From positions 1 to 64,000 of the forward strand of contig CAVUVH010000008.1 in assembly GCA_963744735.1 (NCBI GenBank): 64,000 nt of DNA, given 5' to 3'. Origin of the DNA: RPQJ01 sp963744735. GTDB lineage: Bacteria; Pseudomonadota; Gammaproteobacteria; Steroidobacterales; Steroidobacteraceae. The notes beneath the pieces were generated by a model that was not told the DNA's origin, did no database searches, and saw only the letters and a list, made by a program, of their open reading frames with translations. Position 1 is the first letter of the stretch. Each line of letters begins with the position of its first letter. The translations under genes were made by a program, and so were the position numbers. Positions 11,946-21,905 of the stretch are shown here, in pieces.

Positions 11946-14188
11946 TCAGAAGGTCTGGGTCAACCGCACACCAAAGGCCCTGGGCGGCCGCGTCGCCGCG
12001 TAGGTCCACAGCCCGGCGAAGCCCACGGCCGTACCGACATCGTAGGCCTGTGACCACGAGTCGTTCCCCGTGAGGTTCAGGCCCCACAGGCTGAGCGAGC
12101 GTGCTGCCGAAGCCGATAGTTGATCGACGCGTCCAGCACGTCCTGCGCGTACTGGCTCTGCGGCGAGTTGAGGAACGTCAGCTCCTGCTCGCCGATGTAG
12201 CGCCAGTCGCGCCTGGACCCAGAACGTTCCACCCAGCTGTCCTGCAGTCATAGGTCGGCGAGATCGTCGCCGTGATCGGCGGCGCGCGGCGCAAGTTCGA
12301 GGTCCGACAGGTCCGTTCCGTTGATTGGATCGATCAAGTTCCTTGTACTTGGCATCGAGGAGGCCGAGGTTGCCCGACAGCGTGAAGCCTCGGTCATCCT
12401 GTAGGCAAGTCGAGCTCCAGGCCCGATGATCTCCGCGCTCGAGGCGTTGAGCGACCAGGGTCTGCTGGCCGGTGCCGACCGTCGGTCGGCACGCTCTGCT
12501 CTTCCTGCTTGTCGTCGTACTTCATGAAGAAGACCGAGCCGTTGAGGCGGAGGCGGCCGTCCAGCCACTCGGTCTTTGCGCCGACCTCGAAGTTGTCCAC
12601 GGTCTCGGGGTCGTAGGGTGTCGCCGCGGCATCGTAGGTGCCGGGACGGCCATTGAAGCCGCCGGCCCGGAAGCCCTTCGAGTAGAGACCGATAGAACAT
12701 CAGCATCGTCGTTCATGCGGTAGCGCAAGCTCGCCTTCGGCGTGAACTCGACCAGGATTCCTCGAACGGATTCGCAGGCTGCCCTCGACAGCCAGTTCCG
12801 GCATGCTCGCATCGATCAGCGCCGCTGTCTTTTTCGTCCTTCGTGTAGCGACCACCGAGTGTCAGGGTCCACGCGTCGTTGAACTTGTAGTCACCCTCGA
12901 AGAACACCGCCTGGGAGTCGGTGTTCTGCACGACCGTCTGCGGCACTTCCAGCACGGTGCCGGCGGGCAGGCCGAACAGGAAGTCGCCGAAGCCGATGTA
13001 GCTCATCAGGTCGATGCGATAGTCGGAATCCCACAGGTACGGCGCCGACGGTGTAGGACAGTCGGTCGCCGGTGTGGGTCAGGCGCAGTTCGTGGCTCCG
13101 CTGGTTCCAGGTCGCGGGGCGGTCGGTGTGGTACAGCGTCAGCGCGCGTACCGTCCCAGTCCTGGTAGACCTCTTCGTCAGTCGCAAAGTCGCCGAACAC
13201 GTAGTCGAGGGTATAGCCGTCAGTGATATCCCAGCTCACGTTGGCGATGTGCAGGTCGGTGTCGAAGTACGACTGGTACGGGTCGTCGCCGTTCTGCAGC
13301 ACCGTGTAACGGTCGCCGGACTGGGGGTCGTCGACGCTGCTGCGCGCACTGGTCGTAGTAGAAGCACCACACCTGGTCGGGCTGCGCCATGTTCAGCACG
13401 GTGTTCGCGTCCTGGTCCTGCCAGGTCTTGTCGAAGCGGTAGGAGACTTCCAGGTCGTCGGTGGCCTGCCAGGCGAACTCGGGCTGAATGACTTGAATTC
13501 GGTCTCGCCGACGTCCATGTTGCGCGTGCGGTTGAAGAAGTAGCCGTCGTTCGCGCGGTACGCGCCGCCCAGCTTGAATGCGAACTTGTCGCCGATCGGC
13601 ACGTCGAAGTAGCCGTCGACCTGCTGGTCGCCGTAGTTGCCGCAGGCCCAGGCGCACTCCGCCGCTGACGTCGCCGATGGTTGGCTTCATGCGTGTGACG
13701 TTGATGACGCCGGCGATGGAGTTGCGGCCGAACAGCGTGCCCTGGGGTCCGCGCAGGATCTCGACGCGCTGCAGGTCCAGTGCCCTGATCATCGCGCCAG
13801 AATTGACGCCGATGAAGACACCGTCCACGACGACGCCGACCGTCGGATCGAAGTTCTTCTCGACGTCCGTCGTGCCGACGCCGCGGATCGAGATCGCGGC
13901 CGGGCTGCCGGGACCCTGCTGCAGGTCGTCGATCACCAGGTTGGGCGCCGCGTTGGACAGGTTCTGCAGGTCGACGTCGAAACGTCGTCCAAGGTCTTCG
14001 CTGCTGAGTGCGCTGACGGACGTGCTGACGTCCTGCAGATTCTCCGAGCGCTTGCGCGCGGTCACGATGATTTCCTCGAGCGCCGCACCTTGCGCGGCGC
14101 CCTGAGCCCTCGCGGTCTGCGGGGCGACGATTCCGCCCAGGGCGATTGAAATCGCCAATGCGAGATACCTACCTGCTGTCGCGGTCAT
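11946..14188 (-). CDS. TonB-dependent outer-membrane receptor (multiple frameshifts)
   Basis: Outer-membrane transporter driven by TonB-ExbBD. ATG 14188 follows a strong GGAGGGGGAG ribosome site and opens a signal peptide (LALAISIALGGIVAPQTARA). Next comes a TonB-box/plug region with LEEIIVTARKRSENLQDV, then ISIRGVGTTD, VVVDGVFIG and RVEILRGPQGTLFGRNSIAG, hallmark plug motifs. The C-terminus GVRLTQTF ends in Phe, as expected for a beta-barrel insertion signal. Corrected length is about 747 residues. The barrel part is split by many indels. It heads a minus operon with an SDR, kinase and acyl-CoA synthetase, suggesting import of the organic substrate degraded by the island rather than iron; no siderophore genes are nearby. 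Confidence 0.88.
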
Positions 14189-14250
14189 TACTCCCCCTCC
14201 GGTGATTTCGAGCCAGGCTGTCAAGGTCACTGATGTTGCGAAGATAGTCT

Positions 14251-14284
14251 GCTTGTTGTCGGCAAGCAAGTGTATCTCTATACT
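14251..14284. promoter_or_regulatory. divergent promoter region with island operator, site B
   Basis: Between the TonB receptor and the acyl-CoA dehydrogenase, the plus strand shows TTGTCG (14256-14261), a 17-base spacer and TATACT (14279-14284), a plausible promoter for the rightward operon. An inverted repeat (14251-14271) overlaps its -35 element and contains CTTGT-N5-GCAAG, i.e. CTTGC-N5-ACAAG on the minus strand, the same motif as sites A and C. Both divergent operons could be controlled from here. Confidence 0.6.
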
Positions 14285-14409
14285 TTGCCCGGTCGCATCG
14301 CGACCCCCGGGCGCGGCGGGAACCGCTGCAGTGTCGGCTGTCAATGCAAGGGCCGCCGTCGCGGGGCCGTCGATCGTCATCCGTCCTTAACCCGGGTACC
14401 GGCTTACAC

Positions 14410-15725
14410 ATGTCATGGAATTTCGAGACTGACCCTGAGTTCCAGCAGAAGCTGGACTGGATGGACCAGTTCGTGCGCGAGGAGATCGAGCCCATCGACC
14501 TCGTGTTCCGCGGGCCTGCCGATCCGTTCGACCCGGGCCGCAAGGGTCCGGCCGCGGCGATGGCGCCGCTGAAGAAGATCGTGCAGCAGCAGGGCCTCTG
14601 GGCCTGCCACCTCGGCCCCGAACTCGGCGGCCAGGGCTACGGCCAGCTCAAGCTGGGCCTGATGAACGAGATCCTCGGCCGCAGCCGCTTCGCACCGACC
14701 GTGTTCGGCTGCCAGGCGCCCGACACCGGCAACGCCGAGATCCTCGCGCACTTCGGCACGGCGGAACAGAAGCGCAAGTACCTCGAGCCGCTGCTGGAGG
14801 GCGAGATCGCGTCGTGCTACTCGATGACCGAACCGCAGGCCGGCGCCGACCCGGGCGAATTCACCTGCGAGGCGCGCCTGGTCGGCGACGAATGGGTGAT
14901 CAACGGCGAGAAGTGGTTCGCCTCGCACGCGGACTTCGCGAAGTTCCTGCTCGTCGTGGTCATCACGGACAAGTCCGTGCCCGTGCACCAGGGCGCGTCG
15001 ATCCTGATCGTCGACCGTGCGGCCCCGGGGCTCGAGATCATCCGCAATGTCGCGGTCGGAATGCGCGACGAGCCGGGCTCCGGCGTGCACGGCTACCTGC
15101 GCTTCACGAACTGCCGCGTGCCGGCCGCCAACATCCTCGGCCGCCCGGGCCAGGGCTTCGAGGTCGCCCAGTCGCGCCTCGGCGGCGGCCGCATCCATCA
15201 CGCGATGCGCACCGTGGGCGTGCTCAAGCGGGCGCTGGACATGATGTGCGAGCGCGCGCTGAGCCGCGCGCACCAAGGGCGAGCTGCTGTCGAACAAGCA
15301 GCTGATGCAGGAGAAGATCGCCGACTCCTACATCCAGATCAAGCAGTTCCGGCTGCACGTGCTCTACGCGGCATGGCTGATCGACAAGCACAAGTCATAC
15401 AACCGCGAAGTGCGCAAGGAGATCGCGGCCGTGAAGGCTGCAATGCCTGGCGTGCTGCGGGACGTGGTGGCTCGCGCGCTGCACCTGCACGGTTCGCTCG
15501 GCATGTCGAACGAGACGCCGCTGATGGCGATGTGGGCTACAGTGCCCGAAATGGGCATCGTCGACGGCCCGACCGAGGTGCACAAGATCGCCGTGGCCAA
15601 GGAGTTGCTGCGTGATCGCGAAAGCCGCCGCCGGCATGTTCCCCGACTACTACCTGCCGAACAGCATCGACCACGCCCGGCAGAAGCTCGCGCATGCGCT
15701 GGAACGCGACATCGGCAATCTCTGA
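14410..15725 (+). CDS. acyl-CoA dehydrogenase, ACAD11-like (frameshifted)
   Basis: FAD-dependent acyl-CoA dehydrogenase of about 438 residues. It begins MSWNFETDPEFQQKLDWMDQ at ATG 14410, a start typical of the ACAD10/11-like branch. Motifs include CYSMTEPQAGADP (FAD/substrate loop), EWVINGEKWFASHAD, and the C-terminal LHLHGSLGMSNETPL. Indels near 15270 and 15617 shift the frame but leave clear homologous blocks on each side. It is the first gene of the seven-gene plus operon that ends with the F420 genes. In ACAD11 and LvaC systems a partner kinase phosphorylates a 4-hydroxyacyl-CoA and this enzyme type eliminates phosphate; two APH kinases are encoded nearby. An ordinary alpha,beta-dehydrogenase role is the alternative. 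Confidence 0.87.
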
Positions 15726-15758
15726 GCGCATGGCCGCGTGCCCACCGAGGAGGCATCT

Positions 15759-16239
15759 ATGACGACCGACGCCCGGATTGAGGAACTGCTGGTCCGCATC
15801 GACCAGCTCGAGAGCCGGAATGCGATGCGCGACCTGGTGACCGATTACTGCCAGGGATTCGACAGCGGTCGATTTCGCGCGCTTCATGGCGATCTGGTGG
15901 CCGGACTGCACCTGGAACATCGGCCCGCCCTTCGGCGTGTACGAGCGTCATGCGGGCATCGAGAAGGCGCTCAATGAGGTGCTCTGGCCGGCCTGGCGGG
16001 AGACGCACCACCTGACCAGCAACCTGCGGGTCCGCTTCGCCGGTCGCGACGATGCCCATGGCGAATGCGACGTCGACTGCCTGGGCGCGACCCGCGACGA
16101 CGTCGTGCAGATGGTCGGTGCCACGTATCGCGACCACTTCCAGCGCCGCGACGGGGTGTGGAAGATCCTGCGTCGAGACGTCACGATCCACTTCTTCAAC
16201 CCGATACCCGGCGCGCAGATGACGCCGCCCACAACCTGA
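15759..16239 (+). CDS. SnoaL/NTF2-like fold protein (frameshifted)
   Basis: Small protein of about 160 residues beginning MTTDARIEELLVRIDQLESR at ATG 15759 behind a GAGGAGG ribosome site. The opening helix followed by NAMRDLVTDYCQGFDSG, then a W-rich region (WWPDCTWNIG) and the C-terminal GVWKILRRDVTIHFF, is the pattern of SnoaL_4-type NTF2 folds, which include cyclases, dehydratases, epoxide hydrolases and hydroxylation partners. One extra base near 15873 splits the frame. It lies 33 bp after the acyl-CoA dehydrogenase and 19 bp before the hydrolase. The function is not predictable beyond handling a small hydrophobic substrate. Confidence 0.75.
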
Positions 16240-16258
16240 ACCCGCGACGGAGATTCGC

Positions 16259-17072
16259 ATGCCATTCCTGACTGTCGACGGTAGCCATGGCCGGAGAATC
16301 TATTTCGAGCACTACGCCGGCAGCAAGGTGCCCGTGGTACTGATCCACGGCTGGGGGACGAGCAATCGTATCTGGGACACCACGCTCGGTCGAACTGCAG
16401 GCGAAAGGCCATGCCGTCGTCAGCTTCGATCAGCGCGGGTGCGGCCAGTCCGACCGGGACTTCCCGGACGTGTCGATCGCGGCGTCCGCCGCCGACGCAG
16501 TGGCGATCGTGCGCCAACTGGGACTGCCGAAAGTGGTGCTCAATGGCTGGTCGCTTGGCGGCGCAGTGGCGATCGAGGCCGCCCACCTGCTCGGCGCGCA
16601 GTGCGCCGGCGTCGTACTCACCTGCGGTGCGACGCCGCGTTACGTCCAGGCCGACGACTTTCCGCATGGCGGCCCGCCGGAAAGCGTCGCGCAGACGGTC
16701 GCGGCGTTGCGTGCCGATCGTGCGAATTTTCTCTACGGGCTGACCCAGGCGGTCTGTGCCGTCCCCCAGACGCCGGCGATGATCAACTGGCAGTGGTCCA
16801 TCTTCATGCAGACCTCGCCCAGCGCGGACGACGCACTGCTGAATCTGGGCAGCCTGGACCAGCGTGCAGCCCTGGCGGCACTCGACGTGCCGTTGTTGTC
16901 CATCATCGGTGGCAAGGACGTGATCGTCGATCCTGAAATCTGTCGTCTCGCGGCGAGGCACGCCAGGCGCGGAACCGCGGTCGAGTTCGAAGATTGCGGC
17001 CACGCACCGTTTATCGAGGACGGGCCGCGGTATCGCAAAGTGCTGCTCGATTTCCTCGCCTCGATTACCTGA
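16259..17072 (+). CDS. alpha/beta hydrolase (frameshifted)
   Basis: Serine hydrolase of about 271 residues. The oxyanion-hole motif is HGWG (near residue 30), the nucleophile elbow GWSLGG, the acid lies in IIGGKDVIVDP, and the catalytic His in DCGHAPF, so the triad is complete. One extra G near 16390 shifts the frame between TTL and the RGCGQSD segment. ATG 16259 follows a GGAG site. With a Baeyer-Villiger monooxygenase in the same island, an ester- or lactone-opening role is the natural inference, though C-C hydrolases share this fold. Confidence 0.83.
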
Positions 17073-17089
17073 GTCCGGGAGCTGCGGCC

Positions 17090-18112
17090 ATGCAAAGAAC
17101 GGTGAATTTCGGGCTCTGGTACGACTTCCGCAATCCGGCGCCCTGGACCATCCCGTTCGAGCGGCTCTACGCGCGGGCGCTCGAGCAGATCGTCGAGGCC
17201 GAGCGCCTGGGCTTCGACTCGGTCTGGATCACCGAGCATCACTTCTGCGATGACGGCTACACGCCCTCGCCACTGGTGATGGCCGGCGCGATCGGCGCGC
17301 GCACGCACCGGATGCGCATCGGCACGAACCTCATGATCCTGCCGCTGCACAACCCCGTGCGAATCGCCGAAGACACCGCGACCCTGTCGTTGCTGACCGG
17401 CGGTCGATTCGATCTCGGCGTCGGCATCGGCTATCGCGAACTCGAGTTCAACGAGTTCGGACGCGAGCTCAAGCAGCGGCCGAGCCTGATCGAGGAGTCC
17501 ATGGCGATCATTCGCCGCGCCTGGGCGGGCGAGGTGATCGCCTTCGATGGCAAGCGCTTCAAGGTGGGCAACGTGCGGGTCACGCCGCCACCCGAGCACA
17601 AGCCGAAACTCTACCTGGGAGGCATGGCCGAACCTGCGATCGACCGCGCGTCCCGCATCGCCGACGGGTTCCTGTCCACCGGCGGCATCGGCCACGACAC
17701 GTACCTCGAATGCCTCGCCAGGAATGGCCGTGCGCCCGAGGACGGCGTGATCATCGCGGGACACTGGGCCATCATCTCCGACGATCCCGAGCGGGAAGCG
17801 CAGATCGTCGGGCCGCACGTGCTCTACCAGAGCAACCAGTACATCGAATGGGGCGCATTCGGACCGCCGGACACCACCCCGCGATTCCCCGACGCGCAAG
17901 CCGCCATTGCCAATGGACTCTATGAACTCTGGGACGCGGACACCGCGGTGACCCGCCTCACCGAGTTGCTGCGGAAATACCCCCAGATACGCGACCTGCA
18001 CTTCTGGGCGCAGTTTCCCGGCGAGCCGATCGAGTCAGGACAGCGGCGCATCGAATACATCGCCCGGCACGTGCTGCCGCGCGTGCGTGCCGCACTCCAA
18101 GTTCAAGCGTGA
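17090..18112 (+). CDS. luciferase-like oxidoreductase, probably F420-dependent
   Basis: Intact 340-residue TIM-barrel flavin/deazaflavin oxidoreductase of the bacterial luciferase superfamily (LLM class). Conserved blocks are the N-terminal ITEHHFCDDGY, IGTNLMILPLHNPVRIAED, LTGGRFDLGVGIGY and YLGGMAEPAIDRASRIADGF. Members use either FMNH2 or F420; sequence alone does not decide, but cofC, fbiC and npdG follow directly, which favours F420. ATG 17090 has a GGGAG ribosome site, and the stop overlaps the GTG start of cofC as GTGA. The reaction is unknown; hydride transfer to an enone, ketone or alcohol is plausible. Confidence 0.85.
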   Translation: MQRTVNFGLWYDFRNPAPWTIPFERLYARALEQIVEAERLGFDSVWITEHHFCDDGYTPSPLVMAGAIGARTHRMRIGTNLMILPLHNPVRIAEDTATLSLLTGGRFDLGVGIGYRELEFNEFGRELKQRPSLIEESMAIIRRAWAGEVIAFDGKRFKVGNVRVTPPPEHKPKLYLGGMAEPAIDRASRIADGFLSTGGIGHDTYLECLARNGRAPEDGVIIAGHWAIISDDPEREAQIVGPHVLYQSNQYIEWGAFGPPDTTPRFPDAQAAIANGLYELWDADTAVTRLTELLRKYPQIRDLHFWAQFPGEPIESGQRRIEYIARHVLPRVRAALQVQA

Positions 18113-18768
18113 CAATCGACCTGCGCAAGGCCTGCGGGTGCCATGCCGAGCGCGTCTGGACCGTCATCGCGGTCAATGCGCGCGCCAGGTGCAAGACGAG
18201 GCTCGACGCGGCGCTCGGCCAAAGGCGACGCAGCCAGCTCGCACGCCGGATGCTGGGTCATGTTCTGGAAGTTGCGCGGTCGGTGCCCGCGATTGACACG
18301 GTGCTGGTCGTGAGCCCCGAACGGGACTCGATCCCGAGTGACGTCATGGTGCTGCGCGATCCGGGTGCCGATCTCAATGCGGCGTTCGAGGCAGGCCGCC
18401 GGGCGGCGCTGGCCGCAGGCGCGCACGGGCTGCTGTTGCTGCCGGCCGACCTGCCATTGCTCTCTGGCGCGGACCTCGAGCAGTTGCTCGACGCGGGTCG
18501 CCGGGCCGGAGTCGCGCTTGCTCCCGATCGCAACGGTTCGGGCACGAACGGTCTCTACGTCTCGCTCGAGCATGGTGCGCAGCTGCGCTTTGCATTCGGA
18601 CCTGGCAGCCGCGAGCGTCACGAGTTGGCAGCGCGCGCGTGCGGCCTTCTTGCACAGACCGTCGCAAGCCCCGGATTGCAGGCCGACATCGATACCCCTG
18701 CGGACTACGAAGCGGTCTTCGGCATGATCAGGCCGAAGCGAGCGTCGCACCTCGAGTCGTACCGGTGA
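18109..18768 (+). CDS. cofC: 2-phospho-L-lactate (or related) guanylyltransferase, F420 biosynthesis
   Basis: CofC/FbiD nucleotidyltransferase, 219 residues, intact. It attaches GMP to the three-carbon phospho-acid (2-phospholactate, phosphoenolpyruvate or 3-phosphoglycerate, depending on lineage) that becomes the F420 side chain. Family marks are the N-terminal ARCKTRL, the metal-binding LLPADLPLL, and PDRNGSGTNGLYV. The GTG start at 18109 overlaps the preceding stop, and the stop (18766-18768) overlaps the GTG of fbiC, so three genes are linked by GTGA overlaps. Which three-carbon donor is used cannot be read from sequence. Confidence 0.9.
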   Translation: MTIDLRKACGCHAERVWTVIAVNARARCKTRLDAALGQRRRSQLARRMLGHVLEVARSVPAIDTVLVVSPERDSIPSDVMVLRDPGADLNAAFEAGRRAALAAGAHGLLLLPADLPLLSGADLEQLLDAGRRAGVALAPDRNGSGTNGLYVSLEHGAQLRFAFGPGSRERHELAARACGLLAQTVASPGLQADIDTPADYEAVFGMIRPKRASHLESYR

Positions 18769-21168
18769 GCGACCGCATCCGGCCGCTGAACCGGCTGCTG
18801 GCGGATGTTGGGGCAGGCGATCGACCGACGGCCGGCGAAGCCCTGGCGCAGCTGCTGGATGCCCCGCTGGAATTGCTGCAGCCGGCCGCAGCCGCGCTCG
18901 CTGCCGAGGGACATGGCCGGTGCCTGAGCTGGTCGCGCAAGGTCTTCATTCCGTTGACGCGCTTGTGTCGCGACGTCTGCCATTACTGCACCTTCGCCAC
19001 TTCACCTCGCCACCTCCAGCAACCTTACCTGTCGCTGGACCAGGTACTCGAGATCGCCAGTGCCGGCGCAGCCGCGGCCTGCAAGGAGGCATTGTTCACG
19101 CTCGGCGACAAGCCGGAGTTGCGCTATTCGCGTGCGCGGGAGGCGCTCAAGCGGATGGGCTTCGCCAGCACGCTCGACTATCTCAAGGTGGCAGCGGGCG
19201 CCGTGATCGAACGCACGACGCTGCTGCCGCATCTGAATCCCGGCGTGATGAGCGAGGACGACCTTCGGCAACTGCGACCGGTCGCGGCGTCCATGGGCCT
19301 GATGCTCGAGTCGAGTGCGGATCGACTCGGCAAGCGCGGCGGCCCGCACTACGGCTCGCCCGACAAGCTGCCGTCGAAAAGGCTCGAAACCGTGCGCGCG
19401 GCAGGGCGCCTCGGCATACCGTTCACCAGCGGGATTCTCATCGGTATCGGCGAGACACGGGCGGAACGCATCGACGCGCTGCTCGCGCTTCGCGACCTGC
19501 ACGACCGTCACGGCCACCTGCAGGACCTGATCATCCAGAACTTCTGCGCGAAACCCGGCACGCGCATGGCCAACGCACCTGAGCCCACGTTGGACGAGCA
19601 GCTCTGGACCATCGCTGTCGCGCGACTGCTGTTCGGTGCCTCGATGTCGATCCAGGCGCCGCCAAACCTGCGCCCGCATGCGCTCGAGCGGCTCGCCAAC
19701 AGCGGAATCAACGACTGGGGCGGGCTGTCGCCCGTCACGCCCGATCACGTCAATCCCGAGGCTCCCTGGCCAGAGTTGCAGGCTCTTGCGCGGACCACCG
19801 CTGCCAGCGGTCGCGAACTTGTCGAGCGGCTCGCGATTACGCCGTCATATGCCCGGGATCCGGCGCGCTGGGTGGACTCCAGCCTGCAGTCGCGTGTCCT
19901 GCGAATGACAGATGCCACGGGGCTGGCCCGCACCGATGGCTGGTATGCCGGGGCCGCGGCCGGGATCCCCGCGGAGGCCGCCGCGTGGTTCGATTCCCGG
20001 GCCGAAGCGACGGGTCCGGTCGCGCGTGCGCTGGAGTCGGTCGTCAACGGCGAGCCACTCGCCGAACAGGACGTGTGCGCGCTGCTGTCGGCGCGCGGCG
20101 CGGACTATCCAGCCGTGCTGTCTGCAGCAGACGAACTGCGCCGCCGCAGTGTCGGCGACACGGCGAGCTACGTGGTCAACTGCAACATCAATTACACGAA
20201 TGTCTGCACGCTGGCGTGCGGCTTCTGTGCGTTTTCGAAGGGCCGCTCGGCGCGCAGCCTGCGGGGTCCGGGCTACCTGCTCGACATCGATGCTGTCGCG
20301 GAACGCGCAGTCGAGGCATGGCGGCGGGGTGCCACCGAGGTCTGCCTGCAGGGCGGCATCCATCCGTCGTTCACTGGCCAGACGTACCTCGACATCTTGG
20401 CTGCGGTGCGGGAAGCGGTGCCCGACATGCACGTGCACGCGTTCTCGCCACTCGAGATCCAGCACGGCGCGAGGACGCTGGGCCTGTCGCTCGAGGACTA
20501 CCTCGGTCGTCTCCGTCGCGCCGGGACTGGGATCCCTGCCAGGAACCGCTGCCGAGATCCTCGACGACTCGGTTCGTGCCCGGATCTGTCCGGACAAACT
20601 CAATACGGCCGATTGGCTCGACGTGATGAGAACGGCCCATCGCTGCGGCCTGCGCAGCACCGCAACGATGATGTTCGGGCACGTGGACTCGCTTGAACAC
20701 TGGGCACGTCACCTGCTGAGCCTGCGCCGATTGCAGCAGGAGACGGGAGGGTTCACCGAGTTCGTGCCCTTGCCCTTCGTGCACCCGGAAGCGCCCCTGT
20801 GGCGCCGCGGGCTCGCGCGGAGCGGTCCGACGTTCCGCGAGACCGTGCTGGTGCATGCCGTCGCGCGCATCGTGCTGCATCCGGTGTTCCGGCACGTGCA
20901 GGCGTCATGGGTGAAGATGGGCGCCGATGGGGTTGCCGCAGCCTTGCGGGCCGGCGCCGACGACATGGGCGGCGTGCTGATGCACGAGTCGATCACCCGT
21001 GCGGCCGGCGGTGCGCATGGGCAGGAGATGTCGGCCGAATCGCTGATGGACATCGCGTTGCGCCTTGGCCGGCGCCCCTGGCAGCGCAGTACGCTGTACC
21101 GGCCGGCAACCGCGCGCGCGGTGCCGGTCGGCTCGAACGCCAATTTGCAGCTAACCGCCAGTGCTTGA
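18765..21168 (+). CDS. fbiC: fused FO synthase, CofG-CofH type (one frameshift)
   Basis: Two radical-SAM halves that make the deazaflavin FO from tyrosine and the flavin precursor 5-amino-6-ribitylaminouracil. The CofG half carries CRDVCHYC (CxxxCxxC, residues 68-75) after RKVFIPLTRL; the CofH half carries CTLACGFC near residue 480 after NCNINYTNV. Total about 801 residues, in the size range of actinobacterial FbiC. One extra G near 20523 breaks the frame exactly in the CofH signature, which reads GLGSLPGTAAEIL after correction. GTG 18765 overlaps the cofC stop and gives MSDRIRPLNRLL; the longer upstream opening runs inside cofC and is not credible. Most non-actinobacterial producers have separate cofG and cofH, so the fusion hints at the source of the genes. 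Confidence 0.93.
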
Positions 21169-21183
21169 GTGGAGGACAGACCG

Positions 21184-21867
21184 TTGACAGCCAACCCGAA
21201 GCCATTGATTGCAATCGTCGGAGGCGCGGGGCACCTCGGCGGCGCACTGGCGCGCCGCTGGTGCAGCGCCGGATACCGCTTGGTGATCGGTTCGCGCGAC
21301 CCCGCTCGCGCCGCGGAGGCGGCAGCAGCTCTGCAGCCGGGCGCCGGTGGCGAGGCTCGCGGAGCCACGAATCGCGAGGCCGCAGAGGCGGCTGACATCG
21401 TCGTGGTCTGCGTGCCCTTCGCGTCGCAGGAGGCGACCCTGGGCGAAATCCGCGCCGTGGTTCGCGGCAAGCTGGTCGTCGATACGACGGTGCCGCTGAT
21501 GCCGCCGAAGGTCATGCGGGTGCAGCTGCCGCAAGAGGGCAGCGCCGCGCTGCGCGCGCAGGCCCTGCTCGGTGCAGAGGTCACGGTGGTGTCGGCCTTC
21601 CACAATGTGGCCGCGCACCGGCTCGCCAGCGACGAAGTCGTCGATTGCGACGTGCTGGTGTTCGGCGACAAGCTGGAGGCACGCGGGCGCGTCGTCGAGC
21701 TGGCGCGCGCGGCCGGCCTGCGGGGGCTTCACGCCGGCTCGCTGGCCAACTCGGCGGCTGCCGAGGCCCTCACTTCGATTCTGATCTTCATCAACAAGCA
21801 CTATGCCGTCGATGGCGCGGGCCTGCGCATTACCGGATCTCTCAACGAGCGCAACGCGGAGGCTTGA
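21184..21867 (+). CDS. npdG: F420:NADP oxidoreductase
   Basis: Intact Rossmann protein of 227 residues of the NADPH-dependent F420 reductase family, which moves hydride between NADPH and F420 and so would supply F420H2. The nucleotide motif is AIVGGAGHLGGALARRW, followed by VIGSRDPARA (NADP ribose-phosphate binding), VVCVPFASQ, VVDTTVPL and the F420-side motif SAFHNVAA. The chosen start is TTG 21184, because GGAGG at 21171-21175 sits at ideal distance; the GTG directly after the fbiC stop (21169) has no ribosome site. Last gene of the operon starting at 14410. Confidence 0.88.
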   Translation: MTANPKPLIAIVGGAGHLGGALARRWCSAGYRLVIGSRDPARAAEAAAALQPGAGGEARGATNREAAEAADIVVVCVPFASQEATLGEIRAVVRGKLVVDTTVPLMPPKVMRVQLPQEGSAALRAQALLGAEVTVVSAFHNVAAHRLASDEVVDCDVLVFGDKLEARGRVVELARAAGLRGLHAGSLANSAAAEALTSILIFINKHYAVDGAGLRITGSLNERNAEA

Positions 21868-21905
21868 AGTTGGATGCAGCGCTTGCGGCGTATCGCCGCG
21901 GCGCT

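Noticed and set aside
16733..18001. 422-codon minus-strand open frame
   Set aside because: Antisense to the hydrolase and luciferase-like genes, which carry clear catalytic motifs.
21169..21183. GTG 21169 as the npdG start
   Set aside because: It directly abuts the fbiC stop without a ribosome site, whereas GGAGG is correctly spaced for TTG 21184.
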